Origin: Oscillospiraceae bacterium
Lineage (GTDB): Bacteria; Bacillota; Clostridia; UBA1381
DNA: 36,795 nucleotides
NCBI GenBank assembly: GCA_022509025.1
Contig: JAFLUB010000028.1
Span: 1 to 36,795 of the forward strand
Direction of reading: 5' to 3'
A program made the translations under genes and the position numbers. Positions within the stretch are counted from its first letter, which is position 1; every line of letters begins with the position of its first letter. The notes below the pieces were generated by a model, which saw only the letters and a program-made list of their open reading frames with translations, was not told where the DNA came from and did no database searches. This document shows, piece after piece, positions 7,645-15,467 of this stretch.

Positions 7645-8373
7645 ATGAACGTAATCGAGACAAAAAATCTGACAAAGGTATATAAAAACAACCGCGGCGC
7701 GCGCAATGTTTCGCTGACGGTTGAAAAGGGCGATATAATGGGATTGCTGGGACCGAACGGTTCCGGCAAAACCACTGTCATGAAAGCAATATTAAATCTT
7801 GTTCATTCCGAAGGTAAAGTTAAAATTTTCGGAATGGATTTGCATGAGGATTTTGAAAAAATCATGAGCCGCACAGGCGCGCTGATTGAGGCTCCGGCAA
7901 TATACAAGGACATGACGGCATATCAGAATGTTAAAATGCATGCGGCAATGTATCCCGGTACAGACAAGGAGCGTATTGAGCATATTCTTGATGTTGTGCA
8001 TCTGCTTCCCTATAAGAATGACAAGGCGGGAAAGTTCTCTCTTGGTATGAAGCAGAGACTTGGACTGGCAATAGCGTTCGTCTCTGACCCGGAGCTTATT
8101 ATACTTGACGAGCCTGTAAATGGTCTTGATATCGAGGGTGTAGTTGAGATAAGAGAAATTATAAAGAAACTCAATCAGGAAAAGGGAGTAACATTTCTTA
8201 TTTCAAGCCATATGGCGAGTGAGATTGAAAAAACCTGCAACAAGGTTGCAGTTATGTATGAGAGCGAGCTGATAGCCCGTTCGACTACGGAGGACGCTTT
8301 GAGGCTTCATCCTTCGATGGAGGATTATTTCCTGAGCGTTGTTAAAGAGAAGAGGGGTGAAGTAATACTGTGA
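7645..8373 (+). CDS. ABC transporter ATP-binding protein (BcrA/lantibiotic-protection type)
   Basis: A 242-residue ATPase subunit with all motifs: Walker A GPNGSGKT (36-43), signature FSLGMKQRLG (131-140), Walker B LIILDEP (151-157) and the H-loop ISSHM. The wording GALIEAPAIYKDMTAYQN is typical of bacitracin/lantibiotic self-protection ATPases (BcrA, EpiF, MutF types), which pair with about 250-residue ABC-2 permeases. The permease follows at 8536, separated by the repeated leader element; a two-component system lies behind it. The pair probably exports an envelope-active peptide or lipid. The stop codon lies inside the first hairpin of the leader. Confidence 0.92.
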   Translation: MNVIETKNLTKVYKNNRGARNVSLTVEKGDIMGLLGPNGSGKTTVMKAILNLVHSEGKVKIFGMDLHEDFEKIMSRTGALIEAPAIYKDMTAYQNVKMHAAMYPGTDKERIEHILDVVHLLPYKNDKAGKFSLGMKQRLGLAIAFVSDPELIILDEPVNGLDIEGVVEIREIIKKLNQEKGVTFLISSHMASEIEKTCNKVAVMYESELIARSTTEDALRLHPSMEDYFLSVVKEKRGEVIL

Positions 8374-8532
8374 TAAATCACAGTATCATGATTTGATTGC
8401 CCGTGCGAGTACTTTCTCGCAGGCTTCGAAAATCGCACATGGGCATAATATCCATTTAACGCCTTATCCGCCCACGATAAAGGTGTTAAAATTTTCAATT
8501 GGGTTTTGTGGGCAGAAAGGCTATGGATATTA
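8365..8532 (+). promoter_or_regulatory. repeated leader RNA element, copy 2 (ABC permease)
   Basis: Domains in order: palindrome ATACTGTGAT (8365-8374)/ATCACAGTAT (8377-8386); a hairpin closed by TGCCC (8398-8402)/GGGCA (8441-8445); outer stem TAATATCCAT (8446-8455)/ATGGATATTA (8523-8532); inner hairpin TTAACGCC (8456-8463)/GGTGTTAA (8482-8489) with TTATC/GATAA; loop GCCCAC (8470-8475) complementary to GTGGGC (8508-8513); then AGAAAGGCTATGG (8514-8526). GCCTT (8461-8465) can alternatively pair with AAGGC (8517-8521), giving a long hairpin that would cover the ribosome-site-like AGAAAGG. Its place inside an operon suggests separate control of the permease. Confidence 0.75.
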
Positions 8533-8535
8533 ATA

Positions 8536-9279
8536 ATGAGTGCTTTAATAATAAACACAAAAAGCGAGTTAAAAAAACTACTCAATAAGAAAAAATATCT
8601 TGTTATCACTATTTTATCGGCGCTTGTATGCCTTATGCGTCTTGGCGGAAACATGCTTATAGCAAAGGTTTCCCGCGGTGAGATGGTTATAAAGTCTAAC
8701 CTCATTATGGAAATGATTGGTTTCGTGACCGATATAGTTGTTCCTCTCGTGGTGTTTATGGCTGTGACAGACCTTTTTGCAAGCGAGATTCAGGAGGATA
8801 CTCTGAAAGCGTCGCTTATGCGTCCGCTGACAAGATTTAAGGTTATGCTGTCAAAATCGCTTGCCGCATTTTTCCTGGGCTGCGCGGTTATGGCCGCTAT
8901 GTTTATAATCTGCCTTATAGTTCAGATTGTATCCGGAAACGGACTTGCGTCAGCAGGGCAGGGCGCGGCGGCGTACCTGATAGATATGCTGCCTGTTATG
9001 GCGCTTGTGTCTATGGCAGTTCTTATCAATATGCTTTCCAAAAGCCCGACTTTGTCAATGCTTTTATGTATCGTTGTATACATACTCTTTAAATATCTCA
9101 ATCTCTATGTTTCGCCGGTGGGACAGATGATTTTTACCGCCTATTCACAGTGGCACCGGATATGGATAGGCTCGCTTCTGCCTTTGGGCGCGATGCTTTC
9201 AAAGATTGGTATTTTATTCGGTTCCGTCTTGATTTTATATACTTTATCGTATATAATATTTGACGGAAAGGATTATTGA
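8536..9279 (+). CDS. ABC-2 type permease of a BcrB-like transporter
   Basis: A 247-residue membrane protein with six helices: about residues 20-40, 60-84, 110-137, 150-172, 178-195 and 215-240. The cytoplasmic motif FASEIQEDTLKASLMRPLTR between helices 2 and 3 is the usual coupling segment of BcrB/lantibiotic-protection permeases. It works with the ATPase at 7645-8373. I start it at the ATG at 8536, just after leader copy 2; an upstream in-frame start at 8506 would lie within the leader pairing. The only ribosome-site-like sequence, AGAAAGG, is 15 bases away, so translation probably depends on the leader. Its stop overlaps the TTG start of the kinase. Confidence 0.88.
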   Translation: MSALIINTKSELKKLLNKKKYLVITILSALVCLMRLGGNMLIAKVSRGEMVIKSNLIMEMIGFVTDIVVPLVVFMAVTDLFASEIQEDTLKASLMRPLTRFKVMLSKSLAAFFLGCAVMAAMFIICLIVQIVSGNGLASAGQGAAAYLIDMLPVMALVSMAVLINMLSKSPTLSMLLCIVVYILFKYLNLYVSPVGQMIFTAYSQWHRIWIGSLLPLGAMLSKIGILFGSVLILYTLSYIIFDGKDY

Positions 9280-10442
9280 TTACCGTCATGAAAATCAAGA
9301 ATAAATTTGCACTGTACAATATAATTATGCTGATAACACCTATTGTTCTGATAGGTGTTATTTCAGTGTGTTTCTTAATTATTTTTATATTGAAATTCCC
9401 TGTGGAGGAGCTTAATATAACGCGCGCTGCGCTGCTTGATCCGAAGGTGTTTTCTCAGGCGCTGGGCGAATTTTTCAAGCAGAACCCGGGCGCGATAATG
9501 TACTTTGTACTGTGGGGGATAATATGTATTACTATTGCAATCCTGTCTACTACCATTGTTACGCATTTCATGACAAAAAGCGTTGAAAAGCCTATCAGAG
9601 ACCTTGCCCGTGCGGCGGACTATATCAGAGAGGGTAATCTCGACTTTGAGGTTATGGGCAGTGACTATGAGGAAATAGACAGCTTATGCAGTAATTTTGA
9701 CACAATGCGTAAGGAACTCAGGATGGCGCAGGAACGGGAAAAGTATATGCAAAAGGAACGCAGTATGCTGCTTGCTAATATTTCTCATGATTTGAAAACA
9801 CCGGTTACTTCTATCAAGGGTTATGTTGAAGGTATACGTGACGGCGTTGCTGACACACCCGAAAAGCTTGAACGCTATCTTGACACGATACACGCGAAGG
9901 CGGAGACGATTGATGAACTGGTAAATAATCTGTCCATGTTTTCAAAGCTTGAACTGTCAAAGATGATATTTGATTTTGAAACGGCTGATATAAACGCTTT
10001 TCTTCGTGGTTTTCTGGAGGATTACAGGCTTGATATTGAAAAGAATGGCGTAGAGTTAAGGACAGATATATCAGACGAAACTGCGTTTGTGAAGCTGGAC
10101 TATGAGAAAATGAGCCGTGTATTTTCTAACATAATAGACAATGCGGTAAAGTATAAGAGTGAGAATAATCCTACTCTTGAGGTAAGCGCTTTTAAGCGGG
10201 ACAAGGGCGTGTATATCAGCGTGAGTGATAACGGTATCGGTATCGACGAAAATGAAATAAAAAACGTGTTCGAGGGCTTTTACCGCGCAGACGCGTCACG
10301 CAGTATTAAGGGCAGCGGTCTGGGACTCGGCATTGTAAAACAGATTGTGGAAAAACACGGCGGTAAAATCTGGCTAAAAAGCGACGGTATCGGAAAAGGC
10401 ACTACCGCTGTGATCTATTTACCAATTGCGGAGGAGAAATAG
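9276..10442 (+). CDS. sensor histidine kinase with HAMP domain
   Basis: About 388 residues. Two membrane helices (about 14-40 and 75-97) flank a short extracellular loop of only about 35 residues, so it probably senses the membrane, a ligand near it, or the transporter. HAMP follows at 98-150. HisKA has its phosphorylated histidine in ANISHDLKTP (about H171). HATPase boxes are complete: NIIDNAVKY (N box), DNGIGID (G1) and GSGLGLGIV (G2). TTG at 9276 overlaps the permease stop and has GGAAAGG just upstream; ATG at 9288 is the alternative. The cognate regulator is at 11027, with one small gene in between. Confidence 0.93.
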   Translation: MITVMKIKNKFALYNIIMLITPIVLIGVISVCFLIIFILKFPVEELNITRAALLDPKVFSQALGEFFKQNPGAIMYFVLWGIICITIAILSTTIVTHFMTKSVEKPIRDLARAADYIREGNLDFEVMGSDYEEIDSLCSNFDTMRKELRMAQEREKYMQKERSMLLANISHDLKTPVTSIKGYVEGIRDGVADTPEKLERYLDTIHAKAETIDELVNNLSMFSKLELSKMIFDFETADINAFLRGFLEDYRLDIEKNGVELRTDISDETAFVKLDYEKMSRVFSNIIDNAVKYKSENNPTLEVSAFKRDKGVYISVSDNGIGIDENEIKNVFEGFYRADASRSIKGSGLGLGIVKQIVEKHGGKIWLKSDGIGKGTTAVIYLPIAEEK

Positions 10443-10443
10443 A

Positions 10444-11010
10444 ATGAAAAAAATACAGATTATCATTAGTGTAATATGCTATGTAGTATTTATTGCGTTA
10501 TGGTGTATTATTGGAATAGCAGGATGGTTTTTTATTACTTTTGGTAACGATATTATTCCTGGATTTGTTATCCCGATTATGATTGTGACGGCTATTGTAG
10601 TTGTAGCATATCCGCTATATTCAAAACTCAAATATTCGAAAAGAGCTTATGTATCAATATTATTGACGCTTGCTTTTTGTGTAACAGTCGCTACAACATA
10701 CTTTGTTTTTGAGAAGTATTATTCCGTTTTCACGTATCAAAAGTGGCATGAGGACAGGGAACATAGATATATGATGGTTAACTCGCTGGAAAATAAATAT
10801 AAAATTGACGGTATGACGGGTGAGGAAGTGATTGAAATTTTGGGTGAACCGGAGAATATCGCGCCGGGATATAACGCAGCCAATATACCGAGCCAGTATA
10901 TGTATGAATATTATGCCGGATATAAAGATAATTTTAGGATTGATCCTATGATATACAGAATAATATTTGAGAATGGAATTGCAGTAAGAATGGAATGTAT
11001 AGAATCATAA
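10444..11010 (+). CDS. small membrane protein with C-terminal SmpA/BLIP-like segment
   Basis: A 188-residue protein with N-terminal hydrophobic helices at about 8-30, 38-58 and 72-93. The extracytoplasmic part contains NKYKIDGMTGEEVIEILGEP (about 124-143), the pattern seen at the start of SmpA/OmlA and BLIP-like domains. It lies between a kinase and its response regulator, 1 base after the kinase stop, with GGAGGAG before the ATG. This position suggests a modulator of the signalling pair or of the transporter, by analogy only. Codon use is more AT-rich than in its neighbours, which may mean later acquisition. Function unknown. Confidence 0.7.
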   Translation: MKKIQIIISVICYVVFIALWCIIGIAGWFFITFGNDIIPGFVIPIMIVTAIVVVAYPLYSKLKYSKRAYVSILLTLAFCVTVATTYFVFEKYYSVFTYQKWHEDREHRYMMVNSLENKYKIDGMTGEEVIEILGEPENIAPGYNAANIPSQYMYEYYAGYKDNFRIDPMIYRIIFENGIAVRMECIES

Positions 11011-11026
11011 ACACTCGGAGGTAAGA

Positions 11027-11698
11027 ATGAAAAAAATACTTATTATAGAGGACGACAAGGAAATTGCGGAACTGGAACGCGACTATCTTGAAATAAATGA
11101 TTTCACATGTGATATTGCGTCACGCGGCACAACAGGGCTTGACAAAGCGATGGCGGAGGATTATGATTTAATCATAATCGATATAATGCTGCCGGGAATG
11201 GACGGGTTTGAGGTTATAACGGAACTCAGGAAGAAAAAGCAAACTCCCGCAATATTCCTGTCTGCCCGGAACAGTGACATTGATAAAATACGCGGGCTTG
11301 GACTTGGCGCGGACGATTACATGACAAAGCCGTTTTCGCCCGGTGAGCTTGTCGCGAGAGTGAAGGCGCATATAGCGCGGCATGACGCGCTCACCAATAT
11401 GCAAAGCGATATAATAACTGTCGGTTCGCTTGTTATTGACAAGGACGCGCATAAGGTGACTGTGGGAGATAAAGAAATACAGCTTACCGCAAAGGAGTAT
11501 GATTTACTTCTGTTTCTGGCGGAGAATCCGAACCGAACATACTCAAAAGAAGTTTTATTTGACCGCATATGGGGTATGGACGCACTCGGTGATGTGTCAA
11601 CGGTGACGGTGCATATTCAGCGCGTCAGAGACAAGATAAATACCGAAAATGAAAAGCATATTGAAACCGTATGGGGCGTAGGCTACAGATTTTCATAA
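11027..11698 (+). CDS. OmpR-family response regulator
   Basis: A 223-residue two-domain regulator. The receiver has the acidic pocket IIEDDKE, phosphoacceptor D52 in IIIDIMLPGMDG, and K101 in MTKPFSP. The winged-helix output domain occupies about residues 130-223 (LTAKEYDLLLFLAENPNRTY, then VTVHIQRVRDKI and WGVGYRF). It is the partner of the kinase at 9276-10442 and most likely controls this transporter operon. GGAGG lies 7 bases before the ATG. About 48 bp later comes mnmA, possibly on the same transcript. Confidence 0.95.
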   Translation: MKKILIIEDDKEIAELERDYLEINDFTCDIASRGTTGLDKAMAEDYDLIIIDIMLPGMDGFEVITELRKKKQTPAIFLSARNSDIDKIRGLGLGADDYMTKPFSPGELVARVKAHIARHDALTNMQSDIITVGSLVIDKDAHKVTVGDKEIQLTAKEYDLLLFLAENPNRTYSKEVLFDRIWGMDALGDVSTVTVHIQRVRDKINTENEKHIETVWGVGYRFS

Positions 11699-11746
11699 TT
11701 TAATCAGATGATGTGATTTTTCACGCTATAAACCGGAGGGGAAAAG

Positions 11747-12817
11747 ATGAACGGAAAAAGTGTTCTTATAGGTATGTCGGGCGGAGTGGACAGCTCTGTC
11801 GCGGCGGCGCTTTTAAAGGAGCAGGGATATAAGGTAATAGGCGCAACCATGCGCCTTTGGACATACTCGGACAGTGATAATATGAAGCATGAGGGCTGCT
11901 GCGCCGAGAGTGCGGTTGAGGATGCAAGACGGGTATGCGACAAGCTTGGTATAGATTTTTATGTGATGAATTTCAAGGATATGTTCCGCGATAAGGTCGT
12001 GGATTATTTTGTTGACGAATACACTCACGGCAGAACGCCTAATCCGTGTATAGCCTGCAATAAGTATCTGAAATTTGACGCGATGTTAAAAAAGGCTCTT
12101 GCGATGGATATTGATTATGTCGCAACGGGACATTACGCGAAGATTGAACAGGGTTTGGACGGTAAGTATATCCTCCGCGCGAGTGAGGCGGCAAAGAAAG
12201 ACCAGAGCTATGTTTTATACAACTTTACGCAGGAGCAGCTTAAGCATACGCTTATGCCTTTGGGAGATTATAACAAAGACTGGGTAAGGAAAAAGGCTGA
12301 GGAATTGGGACTTGGAGTTGCCAACAAGCCGGACAGTCAGGAGATATGCTTTGTCGAGGATGATGATTACGCAAAGTTCATAATAGACTATTCGGGGTAT
12401 GAGCCGCGTCCGGGTAGTATCCTGGACGTGAACGGAAATGTTATCGGAGAGCATCGCGGTCTTATTTACTATACAATAGGACAGCGCAAGGGGATAGGCG
12501 CATACGGCAGACCTATGTTTGTTATGAAAATCGACGCGGGTAACAACACAATAACGCTTGGCGAAAAGGGTATGGAGTTTTCTTCTGAGCTTATTGCAAA
12601 TGATGTTAATTTTATTTCGGGTGAGATACCGAATGAAGATATAAAAATAACCGCAAAGGTGCGCTATCAATCTTTTCCTGCCGGAGCGACGCTTTCTTCT
12701 CTTGGCGGTGGTCGGATAAAGCTTGTTTTCGATGAGCCGCAGAGAGCCGTGACTCCGGGACAGGCTGTTGTGCTCTATGACGGCGACATCGTCCTCGGCG
12801 GCGGTACTGTGGAATAA
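11747..12817 (+). CDS. mnmA: tRNA-specific 2-thiouridylase MnmA
   Basis: A 356-residue enzyme that makes 2-thiouridine at the wobble position of Lys, Glu and Gln tRNAs, using ATP and sulfur relayed from a cysteine desulfurase. The PP-loop SGGVDSS (11-17) binds ATP. The catalytic cysteines are in TPNPCIACNKYLK (about C102) and SQEICFV (about C199). The C-terminal beta-barrel domains are present and length is normal. GGAGGGG lies 7 bases before the ATG. In many Clostridia mnmA follows iscS/iscU behind an Rrf2 gene; here it follows a response regulator and the Rrf2 gene is far off at 36148. Confidence 0.96.
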   Translation: MNGKSVLIGMSGGVDSSVAAALLKEQGYKVIGATMRLWTYSDSDNMKHEGCCAESAVEDARRVCDKLGIDFYVMNFKDMFRDKVVDYFVDEYTHGRTPNPCIACNKYLKFDAMLKKALAMDIDYVATGHYAKIEQGLDGKYILRASEAAKKDQSYVLYNFTQEQLKHTLMPLGDYNKDWVRKKAEELGLGVANKPDSQEICFVEDDDYAKFIIDYSGYEPRPGSILDVNGNVIGEHRGLIYYTIGQRKGIGAYGRPMFVMKIDAGNNTITLGEKGMEFSSELIANDVNFISGEIPNEDIKITAKVRYQSFPAGATLSSLGGGRIKLVFDEPQRAVTPGQAVVLYDGDIVLGGGTVE

Positions 12818-12859
12818 GAGCAGCAACAGGCGGACAAATAAGACAGTGCGGTAAATTAT

Positions 12860-12896
12860 AAACGGTCTGTCGTTTTCAAGACGATAGACCGTTTTT
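12860..12896 (+). terminator. terminator after mnmA
   Basis: AAACGGTCT (12860-12868) pairs with AGACCGTTT (12886-12894), extended inward by GTCGT/ACGAT, followed by TTATG. Confidence 0.85.
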
Positions 12897-12946
12897 ATGT
12901 ATATATTGTGAAATGGTGAGAGTTATTTCTTATTCATATCTCTTTA

Positions 12947-13132
12947 CTAAAACCATCGTCCATGAACAAAAATATGTGCCATGGCATGGAGTTGTTCCGT
13001 ACTGTTATTTGAAGGATTATTTTTAGTATTTTCTTTTGATTTTTTCTTTTTACTATTTTTCTTTGGACTCTTTGTTAAGCGTGTTACCGGATTAAATATT
13101 TTGCCTGCCCGTGTTTGATTACCGCTATTCAT
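12947..13132 (-). CDS. small lysine/asparagine-rich protein, unknown
   Basis: About 61 residues directly downstream of the AraC-type gene on the minus strand. It begins MNSGNQTRAGKIFNPVTRL, has a strongly basic middle (SPKKNSKKKKSK) and ends HAMAHIFVHGRWF. The ATG at 13132 is 8 bases after GAGAGGAT, which lies inside the regulator's 3' end; an ATG at 13138 overlaps the regulator's stop as ATGA. The tight coupling and ribosome site support a real gene, while composition looks like a small nucleic-acid-binding or spore-type protein. I recognise no family. Confidence 0.45.
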   Translation of the reverse strand: MNSGNQTRAGKIFNPVTRLTKSPKKNSKKKKSKENTKNNPSNNSTEQLHAMAHIFVHGRWF

Positions 13133-13134
13133 TT

Positions 13135-13977
13135 TCATATCCTCTCAACCGGTATCCAAATTTCGCAGTAATCGTCATCCGGGTCATCATTGGTCGATTC
13201 AAAATAAGCTTCAATATTATAATTCCCCGCAAGCTTGTATTCCCTACAGTTGGGAAGCCATTCTTTCCATATCCGTGTATTTGTGCTTTGCAGAGTTTCG
13301 ACCATAGGACCTCTGCACGGGAAGACTGCCCATGTTCCGGCAGGCAGCGTAATAGCAGTGTACCTGCCCGGAATATCTTTTTGCGGACAATAATTATCCG
13401 CGATGTAATACTCAAAATCCTTATCCCCGGTATCAATGCAAAGCCCGTACATACCCATAATATCCGCCGCTTCGGGACTGTTCATATGCTCCTGCCAGAA
13501 TTTCGGGATTTCCTGATATGAATTTTCACACAGAAAACGCCTTGATATTCCGATTAACGTAAATTCCGTCTTTTCAACGATTTTGTAATTCATGACAGTA
13601 CCACCTTCCAATGTCAGTTTGATTTTCAATGGCGCAAATGATTTGAGATTCGCACCCTTTTCTTTTGCGGCTGAGGGAGAAAAGCCATGGAATTTTGTGA
13701 ATGCGCGGGTAAAACTGTCATGGGATTCGTAGCCGTATTTCAGGGCAATATCAATAATCTTAACATCAGACCGGGACAGCTCCTGCGCTGCGGCGGTAAG
13801 CCGCCTGCTTCGTATATATTCTCCTACTGTGAACCCGCAAAGAGCGCTGAATATCCTCTGAAAATGGAATGATGATACATAAGCTTTCATCGCAATGTCA
13901 TCAATATTCAGTTCCTCTGTGAGATTGTCATCTATGTACTGTATTGCATTCTGAATACCTTCTGCTAAACCGTTCAT
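13135..13977 (-). CDS. AraC-type regulator with GyrI-like effector domain
   Basis: A 280-residue protein. Two helix-turn-helix motifs lie in residues about 8-105 (IDDIAMKAYVSSFHFQRIFS; IDIALKYGYESHDSFTRAF, the AraC signature). A GyrI-like/AraC_E_bind domain fills about 125-280 (MNYKIVEKTEFTLIGISRRF ... YCEIWIPVE), the fold that binds hydrophobic or drug-like ligands in Rob and SoxS-type multidrug regulators. HTH first and effector domain second is the usual order. GGGAGG lies 10 bases before the ATG. No efflux pump is adjacent, so its target is unknown. Confidence 0.92.
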   Translation of the reverse strand: MNGLAEGIQNAIQYIDDNLTEELNIDDIAMKAYVSSFHFQRIFSALCGFTVGEYIRSRRLTAAAQELSRSDVKIIDIALKYGYESHDSFTRAFTKFHGFSPSAAKEKGANLKSFAPLKIKLTLEGGTVMNYKIVEKTEFTLIGISRRFLCENSYQEIPKFWQEHMNSPEAADIMGMYGLCIDTGDKDFEYYIADNYCPQKDIPGRYTAITLPAGTWAVFPCRGPMVETLQSTNTRIWKEWLPNCREYKLAGNYNIEAYFESTNDDPDDDYCEIWIPVERI

Positions 13978-14120
13978 GTGGTCATGCCTCCCTTGTGCTA
14001 TTGTTTTTGTGCCGTGATTTTATTATGCCATAATTGACTATAGTTTACCCGACCTTTTGTGCTTTGAGGTGTAGAATTTTCTGATATGCAAGTTTTATAT
14101 TTCTTTGTACTCTTTAAAAC

Positions 14121-14155
14121 GAACAACAGCATAGTTTCAGTCTATGCTGTTGTTC
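14121..14155 (-). terminator. terminator after hydF
   Basis: Perfect 14-bp arms GAACAACAGCATAG (14121-14134) and CTATGCTGTTGTTC (14142-14155), followed on the minus strand by GTTTTAAAG. Confidence 0.75.
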
Positions 14156-14192
14156 CGAAACTGATGACTGCTGTCTTAACAGTGTTCGTTTA

Positions 14193-15380
14193 TTATTTGT
14201 TTTTTCTGAAAATTTCTGCGCTTCTTTGGAGTATTCCGTTCACCAATGCGAGAATGACACCGTAATTTGTGACGGGGACACCGTTTTCTTCGCAAAATTC
14301 AATTCTGTTATTCATTGACCGTGCGTTAATCATACATCCGCCGCAGTGAATGACAAGATCATACTCTGATAAATTATCCGGAAAATCCTGATGGACATAA
14401 TAATCAAATTCTAATCTTTTGCCCGTGAACTTTTGCAAAAGCTTCGGGATTTTAACTCTTCCTATATCCTCATGCGAGCTGTTATGCGTGCATGCCTCAG
14501 CCATGAGTATTCTGCTTCCGTCCCTGAGGCGGCTTACTGCGTCCGCGCCGTTTATAAGCTTTACAAGATCGCCTTTCATACTCGCCATCATCATTGAAAA
14601 TGATGTAAGCGGGATACTTTCGGGTAGTATTTCAGCCACATATCCGAAAGCCTGTGAATCCGTTACAACAAGGTCGATTTTTTTCTGTTCGTTAAGCGTT
14701 TCCCGGAGCTCTGTGTCACGCACTACAATAGTTTTCATGCCGTGGTCGAGACAGTCGCGAAGGAACTGCACCTGAGGAAGGATAAGTCTGCCTTTAGGCG
14801 CTTCAGAGTCAATAGGAACAACCATTACCACGTTGCTGCCTTTTTCCAGAAGCTTGCCTATCATGGTTGTGTCCTGCGGTGTTATTTTAGAAAGCCGCTC
14901 CATTAGCGCGGTACGCAAACTTTCTATTGAGTCGCTGTTATTCACGGACACAAATACAGCTGCCGGATATCTTTGTCTTAAACCGCCGTCAGTTAAATCC
15001 GATTTTGTAAATACAAGCAGATGCTCAATATGTTTTTTTTCAAACTGTTTTTTCATGTTATTATATGAATTCTCGTCAAAATCATCCGCCGCTGCGGCAT
15101 ATATGGCAAAATCTGTTTGTTCAAGTATTTTTTCCGTCTTTGCCATGCGTTTTCCGCCAATATCGCTGCTGTCACCAAGTCCTGCCGTGTCGGTAAGCGC
15201 TATCGGACCGTACGGAATAAGCTCCATAGCCTTTGTGACAGGGTCTGTAGTAGTTCCTGCCTTTTCAGATACTATCGCCATGTCCTGACCGATAAGCATA
15301 TTAAAAAGCGTGGATTTACCCGCGTTGGTATTACCGAAAATTGATATATGAGTTCTCATTGCGAGAGGCGTTTTTTCCAT
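14193..15380 (-). CDS. hydF: [FeFe]-hydrogenase maturation GTPase HydF
   Basis: A 395-residue Era-like GTPase and Fe-S scaffold on which HydE and HydG assemble the two-iron part of the H-cluster before delivery to hydrogenase. The G1 loop is FGNTNAGKST (about 15-24). G3 is DTAGLGD and G4 is FTKSDL. The C-terminal cluster site HCGGCMIN and a histidine upstream (YYVHQDF) supply the Fe-S ligands of the family. I start at the ATG at 15380, 8 bases after GGAG; a GTG at 15389 is in frame. It stands alone; hydE, hydG and hydrogenase genes are not in the window. It implies hydrogen metabolism. Confidence 0.95.
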   Translation of the reverse strand: MEKTPLAMRTHISIFGNTNAGKSTLFNMLIGQDMAIVSEKAGTTTDPVTKAMELIPYGPIALTDTAGLGDSSDIGGKRMAKTEKILEQTDFAIYAAAADDFDENSYNNMKKQFEKKHIEHLLVFTKSDLTDGGLRQRYPAAVFVSVNNSDSIESLRTALMERLSKITPQDTTMIGKLLEKGSNVVMVVPIDSEAPKGRLILPQVQFLRDCLDHGMKTIVVRDTELRETLNEQKKIDLVVTDSQAFGYVAEILPESIPLTSFSMMMASMKGDLVKLINGADAVSRLRDGSRILMAEACTHNSSHEDIGRVKIPKLLQKFTGKRLEFDYYVHQDFPDNLSEYDLVIHCGGCMINARSMNNRIEFCEENGVPVTNYGVILALVNGILQRSAEIFRKNK

Positions 15381-15416
15381 ATTTTTCACTCCATTCTAAA
15401 ATAAATCGGCTGTTTA

Positions 15417-15444
15417 GAAAAACAGAGCGTTCAAAATAGAACGC
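15417..15444 (-). terminator. terminator after the stalk-type secreted gene
   Basis: On the minus strand GCGTTC (15444-15439) pairs with GAACGC (15432-15427), followed by TCTGTTTTTC. Confidence 0.65.
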
Positions 15445-15467
15445 CCTTGTCTGCATTTATAATCATA

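Noticed and set aside
11699-11746. Leader element before mnmA
   Set aside because: Only a short GTGA/TCAC hairpin is present; the GCCCAC/GTGGGC core and AGAAAGGCTRTG are missing.
12215-12826. 203-residue minus-strand frame inside mnmA
   Set aside because: Antisense shadow of a conserved gene with complete motifs.
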